From: Strigops habroptila
Taxonomy: Eukaryota > Chordata > Aves > Psittaciformes > Psittacidae
DNA: 64,000 bases
Reading direction: 5' to 3'
Assembly (NCBI RefSeq): GCF_004027225.2
Contig: NC_044284.2
Location: 44,316,420-44,380,419, forward strand
The notes beneath the pieces were generated by a model. The model searched no databases, was not told the DNA's origin, and saw nothing but the letters and a program-made list of their open reading frames with translations. This document shows positions 12,600 through 38,720 of this stretch, piece after piece. Made by a program: the position numbers and the translations under genes. Position 1 is the first letter of the stretch; the number at the start of each line of letters is the position of its first letter.

Positions 12600-13253
12600 C
12601 TCTGTCACCGGGGGGGCTGAGGCTGTCACCCAGCTCTGGTGGCGCCAGTGGCTGTGGTCATTCGGACCCCTGCGGGGGTCGCCTGCGCGTCCCGTCCCTG
12701 TCCCTCGGGGCTCAGGCTCTTGCGGCAGCACCGCTTGCTCACGCCGCGCTGGCGTAACGGTTTCCGCAGCGGTATCAGCCCCAAGTGACAGCAGCCAGGG
12801 GAAAACCGCCTCGGCTGACGCGGGGTGATCCACAGGGACGCGCCGGGAGTTGCACAACGCTCTGCAGCGCCAGCGGTGCGCGGATCCGGGAAGGGACGGG
12901 CGCGGGGGGTGTTTGGCTGCAGCCCACGATGACTTCACCGCATGGGGCAAGGGAGCGCTGCAGCGGCGGGCGCTGGGGCTGGCCCCGGCAGGCTGCTGGG
13001 GCACGGCTGGCGGCGAGCGCTGCTCCCTGCGGAGACCTCGCCTGCCGCGCCTGGGCTGGGGTTCGGGTGGATTTGGGGTGTTTGGGTGGTTTGCAGGACG
13101 GGAGAGGGGCTGCTGCAGCCCCACCGGCGTCAGGCCGCGCCCCGGGGGCTCCCCAGACACCCGGCCCTGCCCGTGGCTTCCCGTGCTCGGGGGTTGGCGG
13201 CCGGCGGGGGGGGGGGCCCGGCCCCGCCTCTCCCCGCTGCCGGGGCCGCGCGC

Positions 13254-13261
13254 TGACGTGG
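13254..13261 (+). promoter_or_regulatory. UAP1: UPRE-like site (XBP1/ATF6 type)
   Basis: TGACGTGG preceded by GC and followed by CGG, matching the consensus bound by spliced XBP1. It lies about 170 bp upstream of the TATA box. Other hexosamine-pathway genes are established XBP1s targets; use of this site is inferred. Confidence 0.45.
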
Positions 13262-13424
13262 CGGGCGTTGTCATAGCAGCCGCCGGCGCGCGCGCCGCCG
13301 CAGCGGCCGTTCCGATTGGCGCCGCCGAGCGCAGCCGCGGCGGTGACGCCATTCCCCGCAGCCAGTGAGGGCGCGGGGCGTGCGGCCGCGGCCTGCCATT
13401 GGCGGCCCCGCGGAGGCGGGGGCC

Positions 13425-13430
13425 TATAAA
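13425..13430 (+). promoter_or_regulatory. UAP1: UAP1 TATA box
   Basis: TATAAA in the context CCTATAAAGGGGC, 52 bp upstream of the start codon and 23 bp downstream of an inverted CCAAT box. Spacing places transcription start near 13455. Confidence 0.6.
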
Positions 13431-13481
13431 GGGGCGGCCGTGGAGGGTTGGGGGGCGCGGCGGCTCCGCGGGGCGGGCGGG

Positions 13482-20816
<7,335 letters not shown>

Positions 20817-21290
20817 CAGCAGCGCAGTGCCTAAGCCAGGCTGCCTGTCCCACCTGGTGGGCTGGGAATTCGGACATGTGAAGGTTTATAGCTGTAGCTG
20901 GTAGGGGCTGGTCCTGCTTACTCTGGCCCTGTGCAGAGGAGGATGTGACCCACTCGGTTCTTGGCATATTGTATGCTTCTATTTATATTTTAATTTAAAA
21001 AACAAACTCTCTATGGATTCCCCTGCCACAAAGCACAGCTACGGCGCTGCTCTTTGCAGTCCAGGCTGTGGGCATTTATTTTTAAACATGTATATAGTAA
21101 TATTCATTGTACATGCAGAGGATTTTTATGGTACAGGGCTGGGGTTAATCTTGAATTTTTATTTTTCTCAAATCTACATGATTATTTTTTTTAATAGGGT
21201 CCTTGTCATTGCCCATGTCCTCCCTTTTGGTCATCCTTTATATGTTGCATAACTGGAAGCACCTGATTAAACTCTGAGTCCCTCCTGTCT
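20817..21290 (+). other. UAP1: UAP1 3'UTR
   Basis: AT-rich sequence after the stop codon with long runs of TTTAT/TTTTTA, typical of a 3'UTR and sharply different from the GC-rich flanks. It ends after the ATTAAA signal at 21266-21271, followed by a GT-rich stretch (TCTGTCATCTGGTGGTGTTTT). Confidence 0.65.
21266..21271 (+). terminator. UAP1: UAP1 poly(A) signal (ATTAAA)
   Basis: ATTAAA, the commonest variant signal, 450 nt after the stop, with a downstream G/T-rich element at about 21290-21310. It is the last plausible signal before base composition changes. Confidence 0.55.
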
Positions 21291-22890
21291 GTCATCTGGT
21301 GGTGTTTTAGTGAGGATGACTTTTCACAGAGGCTCTTCTTGTAGAGCAGAGGTCTGACTGTGTCATGCCAAATGCTCTGCTCCTCCCAAAACAGCAGGGG
21401 TTGCTGCCTGAGGGGGATGCAGGGCAGGTCCTCTGGCCTGCAGTGTTTGGGGCGTCTCTGGAAGCAAAGAAGCAGAGCTTCGCTTTCCTCTTGAATTTCT
21501 GCAAACGGTGGCAATCCTTAAGCAGGTGTGAACAGGCATGTGTGCTGCACTGCTGGAGTGCTCAGGGTGAAACCAGCCCGGTGTGGTGTCCTCCAGCAAC
21601 ACCACCTGCCCTCTGCTTGCCTGGGGAGCGCTCTTCAGCTCCTGCCCCAGAGCGTGGTGTGCTGATGCCCTCAGACAGAGTAGCTCTTACTGCCTCACCT
21701 CTTGGTTGGGAGAGGAGGTGGTGCTTGGCCAGCTCCTCTCCCGAGTCCTGCCACAGCCTCTGGTGTGGGGATGCACAGCCACCCACTGCCCCGTGGCTGC
21801 TTGGGGAGGAATTTATCCTTGCAGGACTGGAACTGGGGCTCAAACTGCTCCCTCCCTGGAGAAGTTGCCAAGTCTGAGTGGCAGTTGGGCACCCCAGGTT
21901 CAGCTGAGCACTCTGTTCCGCAGGCAGTGTGTGCCTGGGAAGCGGGGGCCATGTGGGGGGTCCTGGCCAGAGCTGTGGCTGCTGGTGGCTTGCTGTGGGC
22001 CAGCTGGGTTGTGTGTGGCCAAGGCAGCCTGGCGGCTGCGGGTCCCAGGAGAGACAGCCCGGGATGGGGGCCAGAGTGAGGAGCTGCAGCAGAGTGCTGC
22101 GGGTGGTCTTGTGGTCTGCACCACCGCCTCCCCCTGCCCACCGGCTCTGACAGGCCCTGGGAGCAGCTGCTGTGACGAAGGAACATCTCTGTTCCGTGTG
22201 GAGCTGCTCCTCCTTGGCATGCAGCAGGCAGCAGCTGGAGCACAGCGTGGCCCACCTTGGGGGAATGCACATGGCCCCAGGGCTGGTGCTGAGCAGGAGC
22301 AAAGGGCTGCACGGTGAACCAGGGGGGATCACCACTCCTATGGCTTTTTGACTCTGTTTGCACACCAGCACCTTTCCATTAGGATGTCCTGGGATAGAGT
22401 GATGCTGGCTGCTGCCAAGTCATTGGAGTGTCAATTCCAGGTAGCAGGGCTGGAGGGGAGCCAGCCAGTGTTTGTGCCAGTGTGCACGTAGGGCAGCGAG
22501 GGCTTGGTGCAGAGCCCTGCAGCAGGCACTGCACTAACCCGCTCCCTACCTGCTCCTGCCTGCCCTCCCTGCCAGGCTGGAGGTGCTCTGCCTTGCCTGC
22601 CATGCCCTGTGGCATGCCTCCCACTGTGCCCGCGGCTGGGCTGGCATCGCAGGCCCTCTCTGGTGGCAGCAGCAAGGGCACCGGTGTCCTGCGGTGGGCA
22701 GTGGACAGCTTTCCCTGCCTGTGACTTGTTTTGGTGCCTGGAGAGCAGAAAGGCTAGGAGTCTGGCAAGGAGGTTGTTTTAGCAACAAGGCTACAGCCCT
22801 GGGGCTGTGGGGCGCCCTATGGACAAGAGCACTTTTTGGGAGCCACTGGCCTGCTGCTGGGGTGCAGCTTCCCTCTCACAGCAGCGTGGT
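21291..22890. other. Intergenic, UAP1-DDR2, GC-rich part
   Basis: GC-rich intergenic DNA. Several long open frames on both strands overlap here (up to about 270 codons) but none resembles a known family, they have no initiation or splice context, and opposite-strand openness is expected from GC bias. No repeats seen. Confidence 0.55.
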
Positions 22891-22899
22891 GCTGGCATA

Positions 22900-23060
22900 A
22901 AATACAGCCAAAACACTAATCTGAAAGAAAAAAAATTACCTTTGCGATTTGTTTTTAATTGCATTTTTAGCTATTGCACAAAAATTGACTTGAGCCGATC
23001 ATGATGATAATGATTTTCTCCCTGCCGCATTGCACAGTCCATGGCCGCGATGCCAAGCTA
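22900..23060. promoter_or_regulatory. Candidate non-coding regulatory patch
   Basis: An AT-rich island inside GC-rich flanks, with homeobox-like TAATGATT and TTTTAATTG and A/T runs, free of recognisable repeats. Such low-GC patches with intact motif clusters upstream of a developmentally regulated gene are often conserved enhancers. Conservation itself cannot be seen here. Confidence 0.3.
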
Positions 23061-23399
23061 GTGCCTGGAAGTGATGTAAAACCACGAGCTCAGCGTGCAG
23101 CCCGGTTGCCAGAGCGCTGCTTCTGCGCCACGTGCTGGGGCCGGCTGGCTCTGCGGACAGTGGCCTGGCCACATGTGCCCGCGCAGGAACCCAGCTCCCT
23201 TCCCATTGGCGGCCCCAAGCAGGACAGCCCATGTGGGACCCTCCAGGCTAGCGACGGGGCCCCATGGAGTACCTCCATCACTGGCATTTTGGGGGTGTTC
23301 CGCCTGGCCCCTGCACCCCCTGGGGCAAGAGGAGGGTCCTGGACATGTGTGCCATGTCGGCGAGCGCCGGAAAGCAAAACACTGCCTTTTGCTTTAAGT

Positions 23400-23732
23400 T
23401 CCTTCACCGGCCATGGGGAGTTTTTTATTTTTTCTCTCGCGCTATGAATGGGTTTTGCTGTAAATTATAGCTTTGCACACATTCCCTTGGGCCGAGGAAA
23501 ATAACCTCTGCCGAAAAGCCAGCCTGGATTGGTGACTGGCTCCCCCTCTCCGCTCCCTAATTGAAACCAAATGTGCAAGATGTAGGATTGTGGGATTTCT
23601 GGCCGGCTCCCAGGAATCCGCAGAATGCAAACGCGCTCCCAGAGGCATCTTGCATCAGCCCGGGGAAGTTTGCTCCTTGCCTGGCTCCCCCTGCCCGGGT
23701 GAGGGGCGAGGAGCCCGCCCGCCACTGCTCCG
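23400..23732 (+). promoter_or_regulatory. DDR2: Candidate DDR2 promoter / non-coding first exon
   Basis: An AT-rich block (TTTTTTATTTTTTCTC, TGTAAATTATAG) passes into GC-rich sequence ending in a good donor, CTCCG|GTGAGT at 23732/23733; an alternative donor CGG|GTGAGG lies at 23698/23699. The coding start of DDR2 lies in an exon with its own acceptor (AG 27123-27124), so at least one upstream non-coding exon must exist, and this is the best candidate I see. Transcription evidence is needed to fix it. Confidence 0.3.
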
Positions 23733-24964
23733 GTGAGTCGCTCCGAGGTGCCTGGGGAGGCATTTGCTGCCCCAGGCTTGGGATTTTGGGAGGACACAGG
23801 ATTGGCCATGTGCCGTGGCGGAGCCTGGGCAGAAGGGCTTGGGTGTGGGTCTGCCTGGGAAGGGGCTGGGGCAGCAGCAGGGCAGTGTCCCCACCTGGGG
23901 ACGTGACATTTGCCCCCTTCTCTCCAGTTTTCACCCCGCTGCCAGCGTTTTCCCCCGTGCCTCGTGCCAAGCCAGCGTTTCCTGGTGGCTGCCCTCAGCT
24001 CCCGCCTGTGCGTCTATTGGCAGAGCCGGCAGCTGTGCTCCCAGCCAGAGAGGACCTGCTGTCCCCAGGGTCCCCCAGCCAGGCACCAGGTCCCCCTGGG
24101 GAGGGGACACAGGGCCACCGGTCTGGTGCTCCTCAGTGTCCTGCCCCTGATCCTGGTGCTGAGGATCCACTTGTGGCTTCCCATCCCTGCAACCGAGGTG
24201 GAGCGATGCTCTCAGCTCTGCGCCATGCCGTGGGATGATGCCGTGGCATGGAGCTGGGAGGAGGGATGCAAGGTTTCAGCTGGTTGGGAGTGTTTGCTGG
24301 GTGCAGGACCACAGGACCCTGGCCCCAGGCCCCAGGGCCATGGCCTGTGCAGCTGACAGCCACGGGGACGTGCCAGCCACTTCTTGCACCCTGTATGGCT
24401 GCGATGCCCCTGGCTGAGCTGGCCAGCCTGCAGCTGGGGAGGTGCTTGCTGCTGCAGAAAATGGGGCTACATCCAGCCCAGAGAAGGTCTAAAATGGCAA
24501 TTTTGGAGTGAAAGAGGACTACAGATCCCGGCATGCTGCTCTGCACTCCTGCTGAGGCTGCGCCGGCGGCACAGCATGCTGGGGGCTGTAGTCCCAGCTG
24601 GGGCAGAGGTCCCAAACCCCCTTACCAAAACACTGCATGTCTTAGGTCGTGGGCCAGGGTCAGGGAGAGCCTCTCGCCGCTCGGGGACATTCCCTCCAGT
24701 GTGGCTGGGGTGTGTCCCACTTGCCGGCCATCCCAGCAGGAGGGGAGACCCCAGCCCCATGCGAGGATGAGGGCTCTGCGATAGGAGCCTTTGGGAGACC
24801 CACACGCAGGACCTGGAATGTGCAGGGTGCAGACTGCTGCCATCCAGCCCCTTTCCTATGGATGGTACTCCTCCAGTGCCGGTGAGGATGGTGGTGCCCA
24901 CCTGGGAAGTGAGCTGGGAACTTCACCAGCCAGCGTGGGATGGGGGTGAGAGGGACCATGCTCG

Positions 24965-25220
24965 GATGTGATTTGTCTCTGAACAAATGTGGATTGCATT
25001 TTTTTTTCCTGCTAATTTTTCCCTGGTGATTTCAGTAGAATAAGAAAGGGGTAAAATAAGAAGCAGGGGGAGGAAATAAAAGTAGCAGCTGAGGGAAGCT
25101 CCCAAGGCCGTGTGACGCCAGGGAGGAGCTCCAGAAACTCTCTGCACTAAAAATTTCCAGTGATTGAAAGTTTTCAGCAAACGTTTTCAGACAAACCATT
25201 GCAAAGCCATCCCTTGCACA
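24965..25220. promoter_or_regulatory. Candidate non-coding regulatory patch
   Basis: AT-rich, repeat-free patch upstream of DDR2 with TGATTTGT, GCTAATTTTT, TGATTTCA and AAATTTCCAGTGATT segments. Same reasoning as for the patch at 22900; function is inferred. Confidence 0.25.
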
Positions 25221-25681
25221 GGGCTGGTGGAACAGAAAGGATTTCCAGCTGGGTTGCCAATACTGCTCGGCCAGTTTGACCACGCGTCCCTTGGCCCCAA
25301 CCTCAGTGCCCGAGTCACTGTCTCCCCAGTGTCCCCCAGCCCTGCTCCCCCGAGGAGCCACAATGGCTGCACAGGGATGTTTTCCCTATATTAGACTAAA
25401 TGTAAATGCATTCCCTGCGGGAGACTACAGCATCTGGTATCCTGATGCTGAAAGAGTTTACTCAGCCTGAAAGAATAGTGGGAAAAAATATCCCTGGATG
25501 TTTTTTTGGAATGCAGAAGGAAATTGAGATTTTTAATGTTGGGGGAACTGGCCATCATCAAACGCAGGAGCCTTGTGTGTGCCTCTCAGCAATGCAGTTG
25601 AAATTCCCGGTCGCAGCTGAGGTAGTTGCAACCAACTAGACTTTCCCACTGGAAATAGAAAAGGAACAAACTGCATGTGTG

Positions 25682-25685
<4 letters not shown>

Positions 25686-25713
<28 letters not shown>
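25686..25713 (+). repeat. Poly(A) tract
   Basis: An uninterrupted run of 28 A followed by GGAAAAAAA. No poly(A) signal, flanking target-site duplication or gene-like body is visible upstream, so I treat it as a simple repeat rather than a retrocopy tail. Confidence 0.8.
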
Positions 25714-25715
<2 letters not shown>

Positions 25716-26389
25716 AAAAAAACCATCTTATATCACCTTAAGTCCAGGTGTTTATTTGTACCTCGTGATGTTTAGCAGAGACCCCCGGGGAACCCAGCAG
25801 CACGCCACTGGGTGCAGAGAGCATCTAGGAGGGTGCAGGAGGCAGCTACAGGGCTTTGCACTCCTCTGGGTGCTGGCATGGTCAGAGCAAGCCTGCCTCA
25901 CTCCTGCTGCGCCAAGCCCCAGCTTTGCCAGTGAGCAGGGCCATATCCAGCACCTTCCAGCTGGGCTCTGCAGGATGGGGACATCCAACTTGTGGCAACT
26001 GGTTCAGGGTGGGTTTGGGTTTTCTCTTGGCTGTGGAGAAAAGGTTGTGGGTCCCCACAAGCAGGCACGAACCTGCAGGGTCACTGGTGTTGGGCCAGCC
26101 TGGGGACCTGCCAGCCCGGGGACCTGCCAGCCCAGCCATCGCTGGTGTGGTGGGACTCAGATGGGATTTAGCCCAGCACTAAATTTCAGGCAGGTCCCAT
26201 TTGGCCAGGACCTATGGTCTCTTTAACCCCCAGGTTAATAAATTGTTCCTGCAAAGGGTAATCTGCACTCAAACTAGATTAAAATAGCCTTTTTTTAATA
26301 AAAAGAGGTCTAATCTGCATCCAGTCCTTGTGTGAAGGGCTATCCCAGGAGGATAAATGTCCCCTCGGCAAATAAGGAATGCCAGGATG

Positions 26390-26503
26390 GACAGGGCCTT
26401 GGGTGACACAGTCTAGTGTGAGGTGTCTCTGCCCATGGCAGGGGGGTTGGAAGTAGATGATCTTAAGGTCCTTTCCAACCCAAATAATTCTGTGATTCTA
26501 TGA
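26390..26503 (+). repeat. CR1 LINE, 3' end fragment
   Basis: Matches the last about 110 bp of an avian CR1: CCTTGGGTGACACAGTCTAG, CATGGCAGGGGGGTTGGAA, GATGATCTTAAGGTCC, TTCCAACCC, ending TTCTGTGATTCTATGA. 5'-truncated as usual. It is of the same subfamily as the copies at 40935 and 54301. Confidence 0.9.
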
Positions 26504-26589
26504 CGCCCATGTCCCCGCCAGCCCCATCCCACGCTGCCCTAGAGGCAGCAGGTGCAAGCTGGCTCCCGTTGCCCACACTTCGTGTGTCA

Positions 26590-26760
26590 CGCATGTCCTC
26601 AAGATGCGCTTTGCTGTAGAGATCTGTCACAATAAATACGCTGTAAATCTTGGGCGATTATCTGCTATTATCTCTCCCAAGCCAGAAGGCAGGAAAACTG
26701 AGTGTTGCAACGTGCTATTATTTTGTTTCATGACGGGGTTGCACAATGCCTTGCTTTCAA
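26590..26760. promoter_or_regulatory. Candidate regulatory patch upstream of DDR2
   Basis: AT-rich patch with ACAATAAA (SOX-like), two TTATCT (GATA-type) words and TATTATTTTGTTTCATGA within 170 bp, between the CR1 fragment and the DDR2 coding start. Repeat-free. Enhancer function is inferred from composition and motif density only. Confidence 0.3.
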
Positions 26761-27134
26761 AGCCATCCAAGGGTGGGCGGCCCAGCCGGAGCCTTTCTGC
26801 CCGTCCATGGAGCCAGATGGCGCCAGCCCCAAGCAGAGCCCTGGGAGGTTCGTGCAGGTCCTGGGCCCATTTCATGTGGTGGGCTCCAGGGATGCGGCAT
26901 GCTATGGCTCTGGGGGAGGTGGTGGCAGAGGGGATGGACACTGGGACCCCTTTGACCACCTTCACAGATGTGAGGCTTGGGGCTCTGCTCCTCCTCCGAA
27001 GCTGAGGTGGGGACACTCATGCTAGGGAAGCCCTCCCATCCTCGGCTGGCCACCCCAAGCAGGACTGGCATTCCTGCGCGGCTCAGCTGCCTCAGCGTGA
27101 CGAGGCCTGTCCCTGTCTCTGCAGGACTGCCAAC

Positions 27135-35369
<8,235 letters not shown>

Positions 35370-35480
35370 CCCTTTGCTCCCTGCCAGCCCGGACCCCATC
35401 CTGCCCCATCCCCAGAGGAGCCCCATATGCAAACCGAAGCCACTTCACTCGGACTTCGCAATAAAACCCGGGCAGCTGGT
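35370..35480 (+). other. DDR2: DDR2 short 3'UTR
   Basis: Sequence from the stop codon to just past the AATAAA at 35460-35465. Longer 3' ends are possible since mammalian DDR2 has a longer 3'UTR, but no later sense AATAAA is clear before the CR1 copy. Confidence 0.45.
35460..35465 (+). terminator. DDR2: DDR2 candidate poly(A) signal
   Basis: AATAAA in CGCAATAAAACC, 90 nt after the DDR2 stop codon, on the same strand. Confidence 0.5.
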
Positions 35481-37625
35481 CTTGTTCTCATTGTACAGTG
35501 AAGCCTCAGAGGAAAATCCCAAGGGCAGCAAGGACAGCCACAGCGTGGGACAACTTGGACCTCCCACTAGCTTTCTGAGATGAGCCTGGGAGAAACGTGG
35601 GCTAAGATGAGGGTTATTTATTGACACAGCGTGTTCTTGGTGGCAGTGACCAGGACAGAGTGGCTTCTCTCCCTTGGTTGGAGGGGAGGAACATCACCTG
35701 GACTTTCTTTGTGTGGAAGTTCCCGGCCCATGCATGGGGCAGGTGCCTGGAGAAGGGATGCACACGGGTATGTGCCTGCTGGAGCAGGGGTTGTCCGGAA
35801 GCTACTACCTGCTTGAGGAGGAGCAGGGACTGCCACTGGCTCACAGCAGGCTGTGCAATTATAGGGCAAAACCAAATGTCTCTCTGGACATTTTGGGCTT
35901 TGGACATGCCATAGAGGGGCAGGAAGCCCCATCCCTGCCAGCCAGACCCCGGTTGCACAGAGAGAAGCCTGACAGCAGTCCCAGCTCCTTGCTGCCTGCC
36001 TGGCACGAGTCAAGCCGAGGGGACATCCTCTTACCGACCTCTCACCTACTCCCAGCTGTTTGATGAGGAGGTCATCAAAAACACAGCACTCCAGAGCTGC
36101 TCAATTGCCCATGAAATGCATTTCGGATGCCCTGCAGGAGCTGCGCAGCAGCTGGCAGCAGAATGTTAGTACCTTTCACCTCCAAGGGGAAATCTACTGG
36201 TCCTCCTCTCCCAGGGTTAACCCACGTCTTCACCTGCCAGGAGAGGAATGCACATAGCAGAGCTTCCGCTGATGCCCAAGCCTGCAACAGCCCGTGTGCA
36301 TGGAGCCGTGGGCACCCCGTCCCTCCATGGCTCTGGGCCCAGGGATCACAGCTCAGCTGGAGCGCCAGGGCTGGACTCTGCTGCCCTGAGCATCCCACAG
36401 CAGTCTGGCACCAGTCCATCCTCCCGCATCCGGCAGCTCCATGAGTGAACTGGGCAGGTGCCAGAGCTGTGTGCCCTGCAGGAGCCCCAGCAGGTTACCT
36501 GCCGTGCTCCAGAATTGGACCCTCCTGTGGCTGGACAGGAGGAACTTTGTACTTAGAGGGTACATGGATCCCTCCATACTTTTGTATGCATTAGTTCAGC
36601 ACCATCAAGTCACGCGTGGCACAGTTTCCAGTATACTATTGCTAAGGCATGTATATATTCAGTAGATGCACCTATATATAGGGGCAAACCCGCTGAAGAG
36701 ACACTTGCTACGTGAATCTGGTTGCATGGTTTCCTTGTGGTAGCTCTTGTCCTCTGTGGACATCCCGGGAGCCTGGCCAGTGGGGGCTTGTGGGCTGCAC
36801 TGTGTGGGAAGAGCTTGGGGGAGTGCACACAGGTAACAGCATAAGAGGTGGAGGAAGGATGCTCAAGAGACCCACAAGTTGACCCACACCAGTTGCCCAT
36901 CTCCTTGGGTGACAAGGAGGGCAGTCTGAGGCTCAGCATCCATATCAGGAGATGTCCACCAACATGGACCGAGGTGGGACAGTGGGTCTGGGAGGGGGGA
37001 GAAGGGGGCTGTGCTCTGCGGAGAGACTGACTGGTTCCCCACGCATGGTTCTGCTGGCTGTGGCCGAGGATGTCTCCTCCCTGCTGAGTACGTAGCCTGT
37101 GGCAGCATGGTGCTCTGTAGGTGAACCAGGAGCGACGGCAGGCTTTGTCCATGGCACGGAACTGGTACCCGTCTGCCTCTGCCCTTGACGCCCTCTCCCT
37201 GCCCAGGGTGTGTCATGGCCTCTCCCAGCCCTGCCTCAGCAAGCCAGGAGCTGGGAGCACCGGGCCGGATATGGGCATGTCTGCAGCTCCCACTGACCTG
37301 AGCCGCAGGGCTTTGTGCCTGGGCGTTCTGCACTGAGTGTGCATGGCCCCAGGGCTAAGTAGCATGTCAGGGTGCCTGGGGGGCACCCGGGGACGTGCAG
37401 GGGGCTGCTGTGTCAGTCACCTGCTCCAGCTGGGGCACCAGCCCTGCCAGGGGCAGGGCTGCACCTGAGATCTCCAGCAGGACCTGTGCACCCAGGCCTC
37501 TGCCACCACGGCACCAGGAAACAGTGAGCTGGTAGCATTTCTGTTTGGCTGCAGAATGTCCCTCTGTGGCAAAGGATAGGAGGCTAGAGCTCCAGCTTGT
37601 GCCCAGGCAGCCAAGAAGGCCAACA
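35481..37625. other. DDR2-HSD17B7 interval
   Basis: 2.1 kb without a recognised gene. It holds a 42-bp fragment resembling DDR2 exon 15 (36045-36086) and an AT-rich patch at about 36550-36690 with TATATA words. Open frames on both strands are short and unlike any family I know. Confidence 0.5.
36045..36086 (+). pseudogene. DDR2 kinase-exon-like fragment
   Basis: 34 of 42 bases equal the DDR2 exon at 34666-34707. In the matching frame it reads TYSQLFDEEVIKNT against [14 protein letters not shown] of the gene. The similarity ends abruptly on both sides and there are no splice sites in the right places. Likely a small duplicated piece of the exon about 1.4 kb upstream; chance similarity is possible but unlikely at this length and frame. 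Confidence 0.45.
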
Positions 37626-38227
37626 GCATCCCGGCCTGTACCAGCAACAGTGTGGGCAGCAGGGCCAGGGCAGTGATTGTCCCCCTGCACTGGGCACTGG
37701 TGAGGCCGCATGTCGAATCCTGTGTTCAGTTCTGGGCCCCTCACTACAACAGAGACATTGAGGTGCTGGAGCAGGGCCAGAGAAGGGCAACAGAGCTGGT
37801 GCAGGGCCTGGAGCACAAGTGTGGTGAGGAACAGCTGAGGGACCTGGGGGTGTTTAGTCTGGAGAAGGGAAGGCTCAGGGGGACCTTATCGCTGTCTACA
37901 ACTACCTGAAAGGAGGTTGTAGGGAGGTGGGGGTCGGTCTCTTCTCCCAAGTAACAAGTGATAGGACAAGAGGTAACAGCCTCAAGCTGTGCCAGGGGAG
38001 GTTTATATTGGATAGTAGGAACAATTTCTTCACAGAGAGAGTGATCAGGCATCGGAACAGGCTGCCCAGGGCAGTGGTGGAGTCACTGTCCCTGAAAGTG
38101 TTCAAAAACGTGTAGATGAGGCCCTCAGTGACATGGTTTAGTGATGGCCCCGGCAGTGCTGGGGTAGAGGTTGGACACGATGATCTTAAAGGTCTTTTCC
38201 CACCCAGACGCTCCCGTGACCCCGCGA
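37626..38227 (+). repeat. CR1 LINE, about 600-bp 3' part
   Basis: Long match to CR1: the end of ORF2 (GTGAGGCCGCATGTCGA, TTCTGGGCCCCTCACTACAA, GAGGTGCTGGAGCAGG), then the 3'UTR (AACTACCTGAAAGGAGGTTG, TCTCTTCTCCCAAGTAACAA, AACAGGCTGCCCAGGG, GATGATCTTAAAGGTCTTTT). The residual frame encodes the reverse-transcriptase C-terminal tail but is not intact. The usual terminal ATTCTGTGATTCTATG is here GACGCTCCCGTGACCCCGCG, that is, GC-shifted where it merges into the CpG island of HSD17B7. Confidence 0.93.
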
Positions 38228-38720
38228 TGCGCCGGGCAAGGGCAGCAGCACAGGGCGGTGGGCGTGCCCTGAGAGGGGAGGTGTGGCCATCCGTCACGGG
38301 CGGCAGGGGGTGTGACCAATCGCGACCCGCCCCCCTCCGCTCGTCCCACCGTCACGCCACCGTCGGCGCTGGCCCCGCCCCCTTGCCGCCTACCGATTGG
38401 CGGGAGCTGCGGGGCGGGGCGGGGCGTCACGGGCGGGCAGCGGTTAAAGCGCGGGAGGGGCGGCGATAGCACCGGCTGCGGGAGGGCGCGATGGAGCGGG
38501 TGGTGCTCGTGACCGGTGCCAGCAGGTAAGCGGCGAGCACCGGGGGGTGGAGGGGCCATAACAGCGCGGGCTGGGGCGGGCCGGAACGGGCTTGGCTTCG
38601 GCCCGGCCCGCCCCCGGCTCGCCCCAGCCCACCAGCTTTGTACCTGACACCGAACCCGTTGCAGCGGCGTGGGCTTGGCGTTGTGCCGGCGGCTGCTGGA
38701 GGAGGATGGCCGTATCCATC
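38228..38720 (+). promoter_or_regulatory. HSD17B7: HSD17B7 CpG island and promoter
   Basis: GC/CpG-rich block around exon 1. Elements: CCAAT at 38316-38320, inverted CCAAT (ATTGG) at 38396-38400, GC boxes at 38410-38426, and GTCACGCCAC at 38351-38360, close to the sterol regulatory element consensus ATCACCCCAC and lying between the two NF-Y-type boxes. No TATA box. SREBP plus NF-Y is the standard arrangement of cholesterol-synthesis promoters, which suits this gene. The upstream limit is the CR1 copy. Confidence 0.65.

Noticed and set aside
21562-22371. Overlapping long frames on both strands (up to 269 codons)
   Set aside because: Simultaneous openness on both strands signals composition bias; no known motif, and no promoter.
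25400-25720. Retrocopy ending in the A28 tract
   Set aside because: No gene-like body, poly(A) signal or target-site duplication could be found; L1-type retrocopies are rare in birds.
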